A DNA stretch of 64,000 bases from Methanosphaera sp. BMS (GTDB lineage: Archaea; Methanobacteriota; Methanobacteria; Methanobacteriales; Methanobacteriaceae). The notes below the pieces were generated by a model, which ran no database searches, was not told the origin of the DNA, and saw nothing but the letters and a program-made list of their open reading frames with translations. A program made the translations under genes and the position numbers. Of the stretch, positions 49,581-59,281 are shown one piece after another; the first letter of the stretch is position 1, and each line of letters begins with the position of its first letter. The stretch is from positions 2,191,501 through 2,255,500 of the forward strand of contig NZ_CP014213.1 in NCBI RefSeq assembly GCF_003268005.1. The letters run 5' to 3'.

Positions 49581-50135
49581 ATGAATGAAAAACAGCAACG
49601 TATAATGGAGTCAGGACTAAAAATATTTGGTAAAAAAGGATATGGTTCAACGACTACCGCTGAAATTGCTAAGGATGCAAATATAAGTGTCGGAACATTA
49701 TTCAACTACTATCCATCTAAACAGGAATTGATCAATCAACTCTATTTATATGCTAACAGGGATTACTGTAACTATGCAAAAAATCTAAAAGAGAAAAAAG
49801 ATTTCAAAAAGGGAATGATAGAATTATGGTCCCGATGTATAGACTATGCACTAGACAACCAGGATACTTTTAGATTCATAGTCCTCTTTAGAAATTCACC
49901 AGTAATAACTGATAAAACGATACAACAAATCAATGATGAATCAAAATTCTTTGAAAACGTATATAATAAGTTTAGAGAAAGAAATGAAGTCAAAATATAT
50001 TATGATTTGTTCAGCTACATAATGTTTGGTTGCTTAATAGCAACATTGGAATTCATAGAAAAAAATCCTGATAAAGAAGTAGAACATATAAAAGATGTAT
50101 CCTTCGATTACTTGTGGGATGGAGTTAGCCCATAG
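49581..50135 (+). CDS. TetR-family transcriptional regulator
   Basis: 184 residues. The N-terminal helix-turn-helix reads GYGSTTTAEIAKDANISVGTLFNYYPSKQELI, split here as GSTTTAEIAKDA and SVGTLFNYYPSK, the classic TetR recognition helix. The C-terminal ligand domain is aromatic and charged; the inducer is unknown. CAGGAG precedes the ATG. It is 34 bases from the aldo/keto reductase, with the TGACTATATAGTCA palindrome upstream, so it likely represses itself and that gene. Its upstream DNA lies right at the end of the IS remnant. Confidence 0.9.
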   Translation: MNEKQQRIMESGLKIFGKKGYGSTTTAEIAKDANISVGTLFNYYPSKQELINQLYLYANRDYCNYAKNLKEKKDFKKGMIELWSRCIDYALDNQDTFRFIVLFRNSPVITDKTIQQINDESKFFENVYNKFRERNEVKIYYDLFSYIMFGCLIATLEFIEKNPDKEVEHIKDVSFDYLWDGVSP

Positions 50136-50169
50136 GATACATGAATTTATTATTAATAGGTGATTAATT

Positions 50170-51324
50170 ATGGATAAATTTGCTTTTGGAATGATGCGTC
50201 TTCCACAATTGGATGAAAATGATCCAACAAAGGTAGATGTGGAACAGGTAAAACAGATGGTGGATGCATTTATAGAAAACGGTGGCAAATACTTTGACAC
50301 GGCATATCCTTATCATAATGGTGTAAGTGAAAACGTACTCAAAGAGGCAGTAGTTGACAGATATCCAAGGGAGGATTTTATTGTAGCTACAAAATTACCA
50401 ATATTTTCAGTTACCAAAGCCGAGGATATGGAAAAGTTCTTCAATGAACAACTCGAAAAGTGTGGCGTGGACTATTTTGATTATTATCTGATACATAATG
50501 TTAATGAGATGACACATCATGCAGTATATGATTTTGATTCATTTGAATTTGTAAGACAAAAAAAGCGTGAGGGAAAAATCAAGCACATGGGATTTTCCTT
50601 CCATGACAAACCGGATGCATTAATTGAGGCATTGGAGGCATTTCCTGACTGTGACTTCGTTCAACTACAAATTAACTACTTGGACTGGGATAATCCATCA
50701 GTAGAGTCAAGAAGATGCTATGAAATAGCATGTGAATATAATAAGCCTGTTATTGTAATGGAACCTGTTAAGGGTGGAGCTTTAGCTAACTTACCACAAC
50801 AAGCTGAAGAGATATTCAAGGAATATGATAATGAATCTGAAAATGTATCATGGGCATTAAGATTCTGCAATGACTTGGACAATGTTTTCATGATTCTAAA
50901 TGGTGTAAGTAGCATAGACCAGATGAAAAGTAGCATAAACATATTCAAGGATATCAAACCGCTCAATGATGAAGAACATGAATTGATTTTAAAGGCATGT
51001 GATGTAGTAAATGAGTTAACCCCTATTAAATGTACTGAATGTAACTACTGTATAGAGCATTGTCCTGTTAATATTCCTATATCCAAGTACTTTTCCATAT
51101 ATAACACAAATCACATTAATATAACGCAGGGTGGAGATCCAATTAACGCATCTGTTAGCTACCTTGTAATTGCCGAAAGCGATGAACATGGTGCGGCAAA
51201 TGATTGTATAGAATGTCAGGCATGTGAAAAATATTGTCCGCAACACTTGGATATACATGAACTGTTAAAAGATGTTGATAAGAAGTTAAACAATCCTATG
51301 ATGAAAGAATTTTTATCCACCTAG
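50170..51324 (+). CDS. Aldo/keto reductase with C-terminal [4Fe-4S] ferredoxin domain
   Basis: 384 residues. The barrel shows GMMRLPQ, FDTAYPYHNGVSE (catalytic D and Y), and LIHNVNEM. The last 100 residues carry two iron-sulfur motifs, CTECNYCIEHCP and CIECQACEKYCP. This is the 'oxidoreductase of aldo/keto reductase family with ferredoxin domain' type common in anaerobes. The substrate is unknown; electrons may come from ferredoxin. Co-regulation with tetR is implied by the 34-base gap. Confidence 0.92.
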   Translation: MDKFAFGMMRLPQLDENDPTKVDVEQVKQMVDAFIENGGKYFDTAYPYHNGVSENVLKEAVVDRYPREDFIVATKLPIFSVTKAEDMEKFFNEQLEKCGVDYFDYYLIHNVNEMTHHAVYDFDSFEFVRQKKREGKIKHMGFSFHDKPDALIEALEAFPDCDFVQLQINYLDWDNPSVESRRCYEIACEYNKPVIVMEPVKGGALANLPQQAEEIFKEYDNESENVSWALRFCNDLDNVFMILNGVSSIDQMKSSINIFKDIKPLNDEEHELILKACDVVNELTPIKCTECNYCIEHCPVNIPISKYFSIYNTNHINITQGGDPINASVSYLVIAESDEHGAANDCIECQACEKYCPQHLDIHELLKDVDKKLNNPMMKEFLST

Positions 51325-51486
51325 GCGGGATAATATTTTCAAAACCATAATCGGATAATCATTTTTATTTAGCATTATCCGTTCTTTACTTTTTTTCTTA
51401 TAAACTTAGTTGAATATGGACTTCAGTCCCAATAATGGCATTATTTTTTTTTAAAAAAAATTAAAAATAGGGTGGGGGATTAATAT

Positions 51487-52671
51487 TTACTCTTTTTTAC
51501 ATACTTTGGCGTATTCTGCCCCTTGTATGTCATGGTATTTTACCATACCAATCATTTCTCTTTGATCGATTAATTCCTTGTCTTCAAAGGATACTGTGTC
51601 TTCATTGTATATTGCACATGATGATTTTTTGGTAATTACTTTCATTGATCCTTTGTGTAATCTTACTTCAACGCAGCCGTTTACTCTTCTTTGCATGTGG
51701 TCATTTACAACATCCAGGTCTTCTCTTAATGGTTCATTCCATAATCCGTTATATACCAGTTCCGCATATGTTTGACTTAGGTTTTCTGCAAATTTAATTT
51801 CCTTTCTACTGAAGATTAGTTTTTCTAAGGCTGAATGAGCTGTTATTAAGAGGATTGCTCCTGGTGTTTCATAGTTTTCTCTTGATTTCAAGCCTATGAT
51901 TCTATCTTCAATCATGTCTATTCTACCTATACCATGTTCACCGGCTATGGCATTTGCTTTTCTGATAAGACTTACAGGATTAAGTTCTTCATCATCAATA
52001 GCTACTGGTTCACCGTTTTTGAATGTTATCTTAACTATTTGTGGTTCATCAGGTGCATCGATTGTTGATTTGGTCCAAGCGTAGATATCTTCAGGAGCGG
52101 CTGTTGCAGGGTCTTCTAGTAGGCCGCCTTCTATTGATCTGCCCCATAGGTTTTCATCTATACTGTATATTTTTTCTGATGGTAATGGTATTCCATGTTC
52201 CTTTGCATATTCCTGTTCTTCTGTTCTTGTAAGGTTATAGTCTCTTACAGGTGCTACGATGTCTATGTCTGACTCTGATCTTATAGTAGCTTCAAATCTG
52301 AATTGGTCATTACCTTTTCCGGTACAGCCGTGTGCTATTGTTGTAGCATTTTCTTTTTTAGCTATTTCAACAATTTTTTTTGCAATAAGTGGTCTTGCAA
52401 ATGCTGTACTTAATGGGTATCCTTCATATAATGCGTTTGTTTTTATACATCTGAATGCATAATCTTTTGCAAATTCCTCTTTTGCATCTATTGTGTAGTG
52501 TTTTGCTGAACCGATTTTTTCTGCAGCTTTTTGTGGTCTTTCTATTTCATCTTCTGGCTGACCTACATCTACACAAGCCGTGATTACTTCCATGTCATAT
52601 TTTTCTTCCAATAATTTTACACATACGGAGGTGTCTAATCCTCCACTAAAAGCTAGTACTACTTTATCCAT
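51487..52671 (-). CDS. argG: Argininosuccinate synthase
   Basis: 394 residues. The N-type ATP pyrophosphatase loop is [10 protein letters not shown], followed by [27 protein letters not shown] and [10 protein letters not shown]. It joins citrulline and aspartate in arginine synthesis. AGGTGAAATA precedes the ATG on the minus strand. It is monocistronic, and its promoter falls in 52672-52800. Confidence 0.96.
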   Translation of the reverse strand: MDKVVLAFSGGLDTSVCVKLLEEKYDMEVITACVDVGQPEDEIERPQKAAEKIGSAKHYTIDAKEEFAKDYAFRCIKTNALYEGYPLSTAFARPLIAKKIVEIAKKENATTIAHGCTGKGNDQFRFEATIRSESDIDIVAPVRDYNLTRTEEQEYAKEHGIPLPSEKIYSIDENLWGRSIEGGLLEDPATAAPEDIYAWTKSTIDAPDEPQIVKITFKNGEPVAIDDEELNPVSLIRKANAIAGEHGIGRIDMIEDRIIGLKSRENYETPGAILLITAHSALEKLIFSRKEIKFAENLSQTYAELVYNGLWNEPLREDLDVVNDHMQRRVNGCVEVRLHKGSMKVITKKSSCAIYNEDTVSFEDKELIDQREMIGMVKYHDIQGAEYAKVCKKE

Positions 52672-52803
52672 TATTTCACCTTTGTTTTTAGTTTTTTTGA
52701 TTATTTTTATATATTAAATTGAATTGACTTTTTTATTATAAATTTAGTATATATTAATATATGTTCTTGATTTCTATTAAATTATACCTTTAACTATCGG
52801 GTC
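52672..52803 (-). promoter_or_regulatory. argG upstream region
   Basis: AT-rich. A TATATATTAATATATG-like stretch near 52748-52764 read on the minus strand is a plausible TATA region. A transposon relic begins at 52804. Confidence 0.35.
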
Positions 52804-53105
52804 GACTCTTTAAAAAATTAGGGGGGATGGGGTTTTTGAGTAATACATTCTTTGTTTATTTTGTATCTTTCTTTTTTTAAGGTATTCTTGCCAGTCTTCC
52901 TTCCTTTGTTTTATATTTTCTTTTATATTTCTTAGATATTGTTTTGGAGAAAAAAATTTTCGATTCTATTCTTCTAGTGTGACATGTTTGAGTTTTCGGT
53001 GTATAATTTAAAGCTTATGAAGTTGTTTTTGTTATCTGTTTTTTGATGATTGTCATCATGATTACTCACTATAATTATCATTATCTAGTGTTTCATAGGA
53101 TTTAT
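52804..53105. repeat. One-ended relic of the decayed transposon seen at 57.8 kb
   Basis: Starts GACTCTTTAAAAAATTAGGG and continues with recognisable similarity for about 300 bases to 57832-58180 (for example GAGAAAAAAATTTTCGATTC in both). Read on the minus strand, both carry the same transposase C-terminal piece (SKKYKRKYKT.EGRL). No opposite end is found nearby. It forms a direct repeat with the copy at 57.8 kb, bracketing the surface-protein island. Confidence 0.75.
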
Positions 53106-53142
53106 GCAATCTATTATTAAGTTGATATTTTTCTTATATTTT

Positions 53143-53240
53143 GAGTGTTGGCATAAAAACTTCCTCCAGCATTTAAAAATATCAATTGGTACTTTGATAC
53201 TATATTACTAATTATCATATAAATCCCCTTAAAAATAGTT
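53143..53240 (+). repeat. Degraded left end of the TnpB-like element
   Basis: GAGTGTTGGCATAAAA at 53143 followed by weak similarity (TATTACTAATTATCAT...CCCCTT) to the left ends at 13361 and 16349. It is truncated after about 100 bases. Confidence 0.55.
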
Positions 53241-53434
53241 ATAAGTTTCGTTTTTAGGAATGATGTATGCTCTTTTAATTGAATCAATATAAGTTACATT
53301 ATCTTTATTGTAATTGCCGTAATCATCAAAGGGTACAATTATTTTATCAATATAATTAGTTTTATTATTTGGTATAATTGTTCTACCCTCAATATATTTA
53401 TTATATAAACTAAACTGGATTTTATTTTTTATTC
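53229..53434 (-). pseudogene. C-terminal piece of a secreted or membrane protein, separated by a frameshift
   Basis: An open frame without a start codon, reading on through YNKYIEGRTIIPNNKTNYID and IIVPFDDYGNY to a stop at 53229. It lies one frame away from the end of the small membrane protein at 53422-53577, at an A-rich run (AATAAAAAATAAAA). The likeliest history is one protein with an N-terminal membrane part and this external part, split by an A-run frameshift. The family is not recognised. Confidence 0.45.
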
Positions 53435-53577
53435 CGTTTATTTACAACTATGGTTAACAACGACAATGAAATGATTATCATACAGTCATAGAATATATCC
53501 AATTGAAAAACAATCATAACTACAAGAGAGATTACTGAAATAATTTCAATTAGCAAATTATCATACTTAATGTTCAT
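53422..53577 (-). CDS. Small membrane protein, 51 residues
   Basis: A reading frame of 51 residues (MNIKYDNLLIEIISVISL...) with two hydrophobic segments, ending RNKK. GTGAT stands a few bases before the ATG, and the start follows the stop of the previous small ORF by 8 bases. It may be the N-terminal part of a longer protein broken by a frameshift near 53430. I do not recognise it. Confidence 0.55.
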   Translation of the reverse strand: MNIKYDNLLIEIISVISLVVMIVFQLDIFYDCMIIISLSLLTIVVNKRNKK

Positions 53578-53585
53578 AGAAATCA

Positions 53586-53747
53586 CTACTCATTGGTTAT
53601 ATACATTAAAAAACATGCAACAATACCTATTATTAGTATATGTAAGTTTTCAAAAGTTCCTGTTTTAAAGTAGTTGTAAATGCCTAAAATTAGGCATAAT
53701 ATCATCAAACATAATGTAAAAAGAACCTCTATTTTAAAAACTGTCAT
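53586..53747 (-). CDS. Small membrane protein, 53 residues
   Basis: Reads MTVFKIEVLFTLCLMILC... with two hydrophobic helices (about 8-23 and 36-50) and a short polar tail, TNE. CAGGTGAATAG is a good ribosome binding site six bases before the ATG. It is followed by a second small membrane ORF after 8 bases, a compact two-gene unit downstream of the surface-protein remnant. Function unknown. Confidence 0.6.
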   Translation of the reverse strand: MTVFKIEVLFTLCLMILCLILGIYNYFKTGTFENLHILIIGIVACFLMYITNE

Positions 53748-53864
53748 ATCTATTCACCTGTTTTGTTTGTTAAAAAATTATGCATATATTCAATCCCTAA
53801 TTATTGAACTTTATTTTTTTAAGTACATGTATATGTATTTATTTGTAAACTTGCTCTTAAGACA

Positions 53865-54058
53865 AATCTTCCTTCAGTAGTCAATGATGTTCCTAATTTA
53901 TTTATCAATTTTAATGTATTTACTACATTCTAATAGTTCCATATGGTATTATTGCTGATTTTATTATTGTTGGTGTTGCTTTTATCCGGTAATATGGGTT
54001 TAATATAGATGCTTTATCTTTCCTGCAGTATTTAAGTATAATTCTATGTCCATTCCTA
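53865..54058 (-). pseudogene. Decayed copy of the 3' end of the chitobiase-repeat surface protein gene
   Basis: Aligns base for base with 54521-54722 except for small indels. Read on the minus strand it gives LNPYYRIKATPTIIKSAIIPYG, matching the larger gene's end plus the sequence beyond its TGA. A 4-base deletion and later stops show it is dead. Importantly, it has CGG where the large gene has TGA. The surrounding 53748-54114 holds nothing else recognisable. Confidence 0.8.
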
Positions 54059-54114
54059 CAAAAAACCATATATTAATCCTGTTGGAATATTTTTAAAGGA
54101 GAGTGTCAGGGAGA

Positions 54115-54378
54115 TTATTTTGAATATTTTTTTCTAATTTTCTCCCAAACACCATATTTCTTAAAATGGGTATGGGTATCGATTATAATTAGTATTAAAA
54201 AACATGAAAAAAATCCCAACATTTTTTCGTCATGTTTAATGATTGTTAATACTAAGAATGGAATACAAATAATCCATGAAATTATCAGTTTACCATCAGG
54301 AGCAGTAGTTATATGAAAAAAATCAACAAAATTATAATAATCTTCACCAATTTTCTTTAAATATCTTGATAATTTCAT
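54115..54378 (-). CDS. Small membrane protein downstream of the surface protein gene
   Basis: 87 residues from the ATG at 54378 (MKLSRYLKKIGEDYYNF), with two hydrophobic segments (LIISWIICIPFLVLTII and GFFSCFLILIII) and a basic C-terminus. GTGAT precedes the chosen ATG, which lies 7 bases after the TAG that would end the surface protein if its internal TGA were read through. An earlier in-frame ATG at 54444 would overlap that coding sequence and is not preferred. Role unknown; it is probably co-transcribed with the surface protein. Confidence 0.65.
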   Translation of the reverse strand: MKLSRYLKKIGEDYYNFVDFFHITTAPDGKLIISWIICIPFLVLTIIKHDEKMLGFFSCFLILIIIDTHTHFKKYGVWEKIRKKYSK

Positions 54379-54643
54379 AATATCACTACTCTGGAATTTC
54401 AATACCAAAAATTGAGTATCCATAATCGATACCATTTGATACAAAATAACTTTCAGCTTGTTTTTTTAATAAATTATTAAATGAACTGTAAGTATTTGTC
54501 TTTAAACTGGTCATCAGTACGAATTTTCCTTCATCGAATAAAGGTAATCCTACTTTCTCAAGTAATTGTAATCCTTTTGCAGCATTTCTTACTTCTCCAT
54601 ATGGTACTATTGCTGATTCTATGATTGTTGGTGCTGCTTTTGT

Positions 54644-57643
54644 TCAGTAATATGGGTTTAATATGTCTGATGGTTCATCTGCTCCTGCAGCATGTAAACA
54701 TAATCCTATACCCATTCCTACTATTGCTACTCCTACTACTACTGGAAGCATTGTTCCACCTGATGCAAGTACTATTGTCATACCAGCGGTTATTGCTGTT
54801 CCACCCGCCCAGTCTTCAAAGAAACTTACCATATCATCAGATATGCTTTGACTTAATTCCAATCCTTCCTGCATCATTTGAAGATTTTCCTGACCCATAC
54901 GATACCCGATAGCATCAATATAATTTGTCAGATTTCTAAGAGCATTTGAAAAGGCATCTGTTCGTTCATCATGGTAACATTCCCCTTGATTGTCTAGTGT
55001 TGTTGCACCTTTGAGATACTCTGGAGTCAGAAATATTAATGTTTCATAAAAATTGTAAGTGTATGTCCATACAATTCCCGTGTCTAATTCTATGATAAAC
55101 AAACATTGTAGCTCATATCCATCTGCATATGGAACTATTTTAATGGTATTGTTATCCTCATTATATATTATATTTAGTGTTGATTCATTTAATGATTTCC
55201 AGAATATTTGGAATGCACTTGTTGTTGTTTGGCCTGAAGCCTGCAATGCCATTCGTTCACATTCAGATAACATTAATGTAGACATTAATCTGAAATATAA
55301 TTTATTTGATTCATTTCCATATATGTTTAAACCTAACGTTGGATCAGGTGTTGTCATATAGGTTATTCCACTACAATGTACTCCAATAAGTACTTGAGCT
55401 TCTTGTTGTCTTGAAAATTCAACATTTAGTTTATCTGCAAAAAACTTGCTTGTTTCGTCATAGAAGTATATGGTTGAAAGAGCAGTTAAATAAGTTCCGT
55501 AATATGATTTAAGTACATTAGTATTGTAATTATCTTTCAAATTCATGTACGACTTCAAAATACTTGTATTTATTACTTTATTAGTTAAAACATATGTTTG
55601 AATAGTGTTAAATGATATCTCTGAGTTATATTCTGATGTCAATATTTCTGTTTTGGACACCATGTCAGAATTATGATTTGAGATAAATCTGGTGAAAAAT
55701 GTTTTATATGCATCCATATTATAGAAATACAAATCAACAAGTTTTGAACGCTGATTATTATTAAATACATAAACGCTGGTAACATTGTTATTATTAAACA
55801 GCTTACTAACACTAATAGTATTAACATCACCATAAACACGATTAATATATTTAATTGCTATATTATAACCATCCTTATATAAGAGTACCCCATATTCATT
55901 TACAGGTGTATCCGTCAATATAACAGTACTGTTTAATCTATAATTATAGAAATAATACTTACCATTATTTAGATTATCAATAAATGCTTGATTAGATGTG
56001 TATAGTTTGGTATTACCTAATGATATCCACATACTTTCAAATGAAAACTCCATTAAATAAGTATAATTCATAACAGTTTTAGACCCATTTATTGGATTGT
56101 ACTCGATTGTCTTGGAGTACTTGTCATTATATTGTGTGTATATTTCTATTTTGGTATTGGTATCTGTTGTGTAGCTTCCGTAGTTGTTTAGTGTTTCTGT
56201 TGGTGCTTGTGTCTGGTTATACTTTGTTATGTTGAATTTTCCTGGCTGGTTGGATTGTATGATTATTTTCTGCTGTCCATTGCTCCAGATGTTACTTGCG
56301 TTCATGATTGTTATGGTTGGTCGCTCGTCCGGGTGCTGTACTGGTGTGTAATTGAATACCTTTGATTTGTAAAGCTGAATATCATCCTGCGTGTAGTATT
56401 TTAGTCGTGTGTTTTTGTTCAGGTATATTTTATCATTGTTTTTAGCAGTTTTTACTGTTGAACTATTATTTGGATTTGTACCATCGGTTGTATAGTATAC
56501 AGTGCAGTTTAGTTTGTTGGTACTGAATTGTATTCTTTGTTTGTTGTTTTCCAGTGTTGTCAGTGGTCTTATTGCCGTTATTGGTGGTGTGATTACCTTC
56601 GGTGGCTGGTAGAATGTTACATCAGATGTGAATCCTTCATTATCCACCAATATTACTCTTACCTGTGTCTTTATGGATATCATTACCTTGGTGTTGTTAG
56701 TCCACGTGTTACTGCTAGTATTCGGTATTGACCCGTTTCTTGTATAGTAGATTGTACCTGCCTTGTTTATTTTTACCGTTATGTTCTGGTAGTTGTCACG
56801 TACATCTGTAATGTTTTTAATTGTTACCACGGGTTTAACCGCATTCATACGATAACTATAGACGTTGCTGGTTATTGAACCGTATACTGAGATAAATCGT
56901 AGGTCAGTATAGTTATTTATCTTTATGGGTGCATTATACTTGGTGCTCTTGGTGGTAGGTATGCTGCCGTCGATTGTATAGTATATGCTGGTTGTGGGCA
57001 AGGTATATGAAATGTATACCTGTTGTGCCTTATTAGTTATCGGTGTCTTGTATACAATGTACGGCGTTGAGCCTTCACTAAGCTTCATGGATAGAACTGC
57101 ACCGCATTCACCGTTAGCCTTAACTGCAAAATACTTCAAAGTCTTACTCGTATCATAAACAAATGCTTTGTTGTATTTTGTACTGCTGGTTGTTGGATTA
57201 GCACCATTTAAAGTATAATAAACCGTACAGTTGTTTACGCCACTAAAAGTAGTATTATATGTGGTGGACGTGAGTTTGCTTAGAACTACCTTTACACTTA
57301 AAGCGGTGGTGGTGTTACTTACAATAGCACTGGTATCTCCACTTGCCCTGTCATTGTTGGGGTTACGTCTAGTGGAATCTCTGGATTTGTCATCTTCGAC
57401 AAAATCATCCTCATCCTCATCAATAGTAGTATCGTTTAGTTCTATTATTTCAGAATTTTCAAATCCATCCTCAAAATTATTATCGGGAATAACTTCCCCA
57501 TTATTCATATCTTTATCCATGTCTTGTTTAATGTTATTATTGTAATTTGCAGTTGCAGTAATGCTCATGTCATCATCATTTGATTCGTTGACATCCATAG
57601 CACATGCTACACTAATGCAAGAGAGAATAACAAATAAAAACAA
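54644..57643 (-). CDS. Large surface protein with chitobiase/hexosaminidase C-terminal-type repeats; likely damaged at both ends
   Basis: 999 residues as bounded by TTG at 57643 and TGA at 54644. Four or five CHB_HEX_C-like repeats (VYYTLNGANPTTSSTKYN, IYYTIDGSIPTTKSTKYN and similar) occupy about 120-430, after an acidic N-terminal region. The middle is unrecognised, and the end has a hydrophobic segment (AITAGMTIVLASGGTMLPVV). The frame is open upstream to 57670 and gives a better signal peptide (INYKKIILFLFVIL...ACA) behind GGAGG, but that codon is ATA. Beyond the TGA the frame stays open for 85 codons to TAG at 54386. Both ends therefore look mutated. Function: cell-surface binding, inferred. 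Confidence 0.82.
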   Translation of the reverse strand: MFLFVILSCISVACAMDVNESNDDDMSITATANYNNNIKQDMDKDMNNGEVIPDNNFEDGFENSEIIELNDTTIDEDEDDFVEDDKSRDSTRRNPNNDRASGDTSAIVSNTTTALSVKVVLSKLTSTTYNTTFSGVNNCTVYYTLNGANPTTSSTKYNKAFVYDTSKTLKYFAVKANGECGAVLSMKLSEGSTPYIVYKTPITNKAQQVYISYTLPTTSIYYTIDGSIPTTKSTKYNAPIKINNYTDLRFISVYGSITSNVYSYRMNAVKPVVTIKNITDVRDNYQNITVKINKAGTIYYTRNGSIPNTSSNTWTNNTKVMISIKTQVRVILVDNEGFTSDVTFYQPPKVITPPITAIRPLTTLENNKQRIQFSTNKLNCTVYYTTDGTNPNNSSTVKTAKNNDKIYLNKNTRLKYYTQDDIQLYKSKVFNYTPVQHPDERPTITIMNASNIWSNGQQKIIIQSNQPGKFNITKYNQTQAPTETLNNYGSYTTDTNTKIEIYTQYNDKYSKTIEYNPINGSKTVMNYTYLMEFSFESMWISLGNTKLYTSNQAFIDNLNNGKYYFYNYRLNSTVILTDTPVNEYGVLLYKDGYNIAIKYINRVYGDVNTISVSKLFNNNNVTSVYVFNNNQRSKLVDLYFYNMDAYKTFFTRFISNHNSDMVSKTEILTSEYNSEISFNTIQTYVLTNKVINTSILKSYMNLKDNYNTNVLKSYYGTYLTALSTIYFYDETSKFFADKLNVEFSRQQEAQVLIGVHCSGITYMTTPDPTLGLNIYGNESNKLYFRLMSTLMLSECERMALQASGQTTTSAFQIFWKSLNESTLNIIYNEDNNTIKIVPYADGYELQCLFIIELDTGIVWTYTYNFYETLIFLTPEYLKGATTLDNQGECYHDERTDAFSNALRNLTNYIDAIGYRMGQENLQMMQEGLELSQSISDDMVSFFEDWAGGTAITAGMTIVLASGGTMLPVVVGVAIVGMGIGLCLHAAGADEPSDILNPYY

Positions 57644-57670
57644 GATTATCTTCTTATAGTTAATAAATAT

Positions 57671-57831
57671 TAGCCTCCAATTATTTTTTTATCGATTAAT
57701 TAATAATTAATCAGGTTATTTTGTCGTTAATCCTATAACTCAACTTAAAATTCGTTATATCAAAAATGATTAGCAACATTAAAACTTCTTTCTTAACTTA
57801 TTAATAAAGATTACCTTTTTATTAAAAAAAT
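57671..57831 (-). promoter_or_regulatory. Upstream region of the chitobiase-repeat surface protein
   Basis: GGAGG at 57674-57678 is the ribosome binding site. The rest is AT-rich, with TAATTAATTAATCGAT-like sequence and no distinct operator. Confidence 0.35.
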
Positions 57832-59112
57832 GACTCTTTAAAAAATTGTGGGGGATGGGGTTTTTCAATAATACTTTTTTTGTTTCTTGTTTCGTTCATA
57901 TATTACTTTGTTTAAGTGTATTCTTACCAGTCTTCCTTCATTTGTTTTATATTTTCTTTTATATTTCTTAGACATTTTTTTGGAGAAAAAAATTTTCGAT
58001 TCTATTGCTTGTAGAGGCTATATTTGAGTCTGTTGTGTATATTTGAAGTTTCTGAATTGGTCTTGTAATCTATTTTTGATGAATGTTTTGATTTGTCCAG
58101 TATAATCGTTTAATTCTGACATTAATGTAGTTAATAGTTCAAATGATTTATTATAATCATCATTATCGAGTATTTCCTATAATTTATATTTTAAATAAGT
58201 GTATTTCTGTTTTATAGTGATTGTATCGTTGTATGATTTTGATAAGTTTTCTAAACCTCATTGAAGAAATATTTTACAATTGATTTTCCTTTGATTTCTT
58301 GTATTTTTTTCATTCGTTTTATTTTTCTTCCAATATTGATTGTTTTTAGCATGAAACATACAGTATTGGTGGTTAAATACTAATTTAGCTACTATTGTCT
58401 GTATTTATCTAAATTGGTAGTTATGCATTTGACAGTTATGTTTTAATGTATTTTCTTAGGAACGCTTCAACATTTTCGGAATTTTTATGATCATATATTT
58501 TATCGGCTATGATTTGATCTTGCTATAACTCATATAATGCAAAACGGTCACAGAATAGTACTAAAACAAAATACAAACATCAACAAAAACACACAATACT
58601 AAAAAAACATAATCTAAAATGACTAACCAACCCATATTAACTTTTTTTTACGAAAAATTAACCAATTCCCAGTTTAATACAAAACCGATATAACCTTGTT
58701 ATATTAATGATGTGAAATCAACAGATTCATCAAATAATTCAGAATAATAGTCATATCATTTCAACCACATTTTCAATAGCCACTTATTATTAATATTTCA
58801 AAAGGGTCGGTCAAAAGTCAATATATACTAATCTATATGAGGAGGAAGCTGTTGATTTATTTTGAGAATTTTTTTTAGTAAGTTAGATAAGTGAATAGGT
58901 ACTTTTTTGCTGAAGTTTCTTTCCATCCTCAACCTGTAGAGGTTGAAGTATTCATTTTAGGATAAATAATGAATATGACACATGTTTTAAGAAAAAAGAA
59001 TTAAAGGATTCATCGGGTATGCCTATTAAGATAGGAAAAAGTAGCAATACTTTTTTGCAAAGTATACCCTCCTAAATTAATACAAACCCCTCCCCCAATT
59101 TTTTAAAGTCTC
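57832..59112 (-). mobile_element. Dead insertion sequence with G-rich inverted ends
   Basis: The left end GACTCTTTAAAAAATTGTGG(GGGATGGGG) is mirrored at 59080-59112 by CCCCTCCCCCAATTTTTTAA AGTCTC in inverted orientation. About 1.28 kb lies between, with a heavily decayed transposase on the minus strand. A second, one-ended relic lies at 52804. No target duplication is seen. Near 58926-58945 TCAACCT-GTAG-AGGTTGA is a hairpin similar to IS605 right ends, so further relics may be nested inside. Confidence 0.7.
57886..58560 (-). pseudogene. Decayed DDE transposase
   Basis: On the minus strand in shifting frames: a piece reading IADKIYDHKNSENV (near 58500), the CMFHAK-like LYVSC region (near 58350), SELNDYTGQIKTFIKNRL (near 58100), STSNRIENFF and then KYKRKYKTNEGRLVRIHLN (near 57950). 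The order fits a DDE transposase whose C-terminal NNxxENxF...YxTxEG motif resembles that of the intact 46.7-kb transposase. Many stops make it inactive. Confidence 0.65.
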
Positions 59113-59281
59113 GTTGGGTCAAATCTCTCCATTTTATATTATCTTTTCATGATTATTTTTCTTGCGAGTACTTATCACACGCTCGCATTTACTTTAAATA
59201 CTTTTACCTATATAATTAATATATCAATCAGCAGTTCAATATTTGGACGGAATTGAAAAATCAAATCAACGGGTCATCAAT

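Noticed and set aside
54644..54646. TGA as selenocysteine in the surface protein
   Set aside because: No SECIS-like element was seen, the protein type is not a redox enzyme, and the relic copy encodes arginine there.
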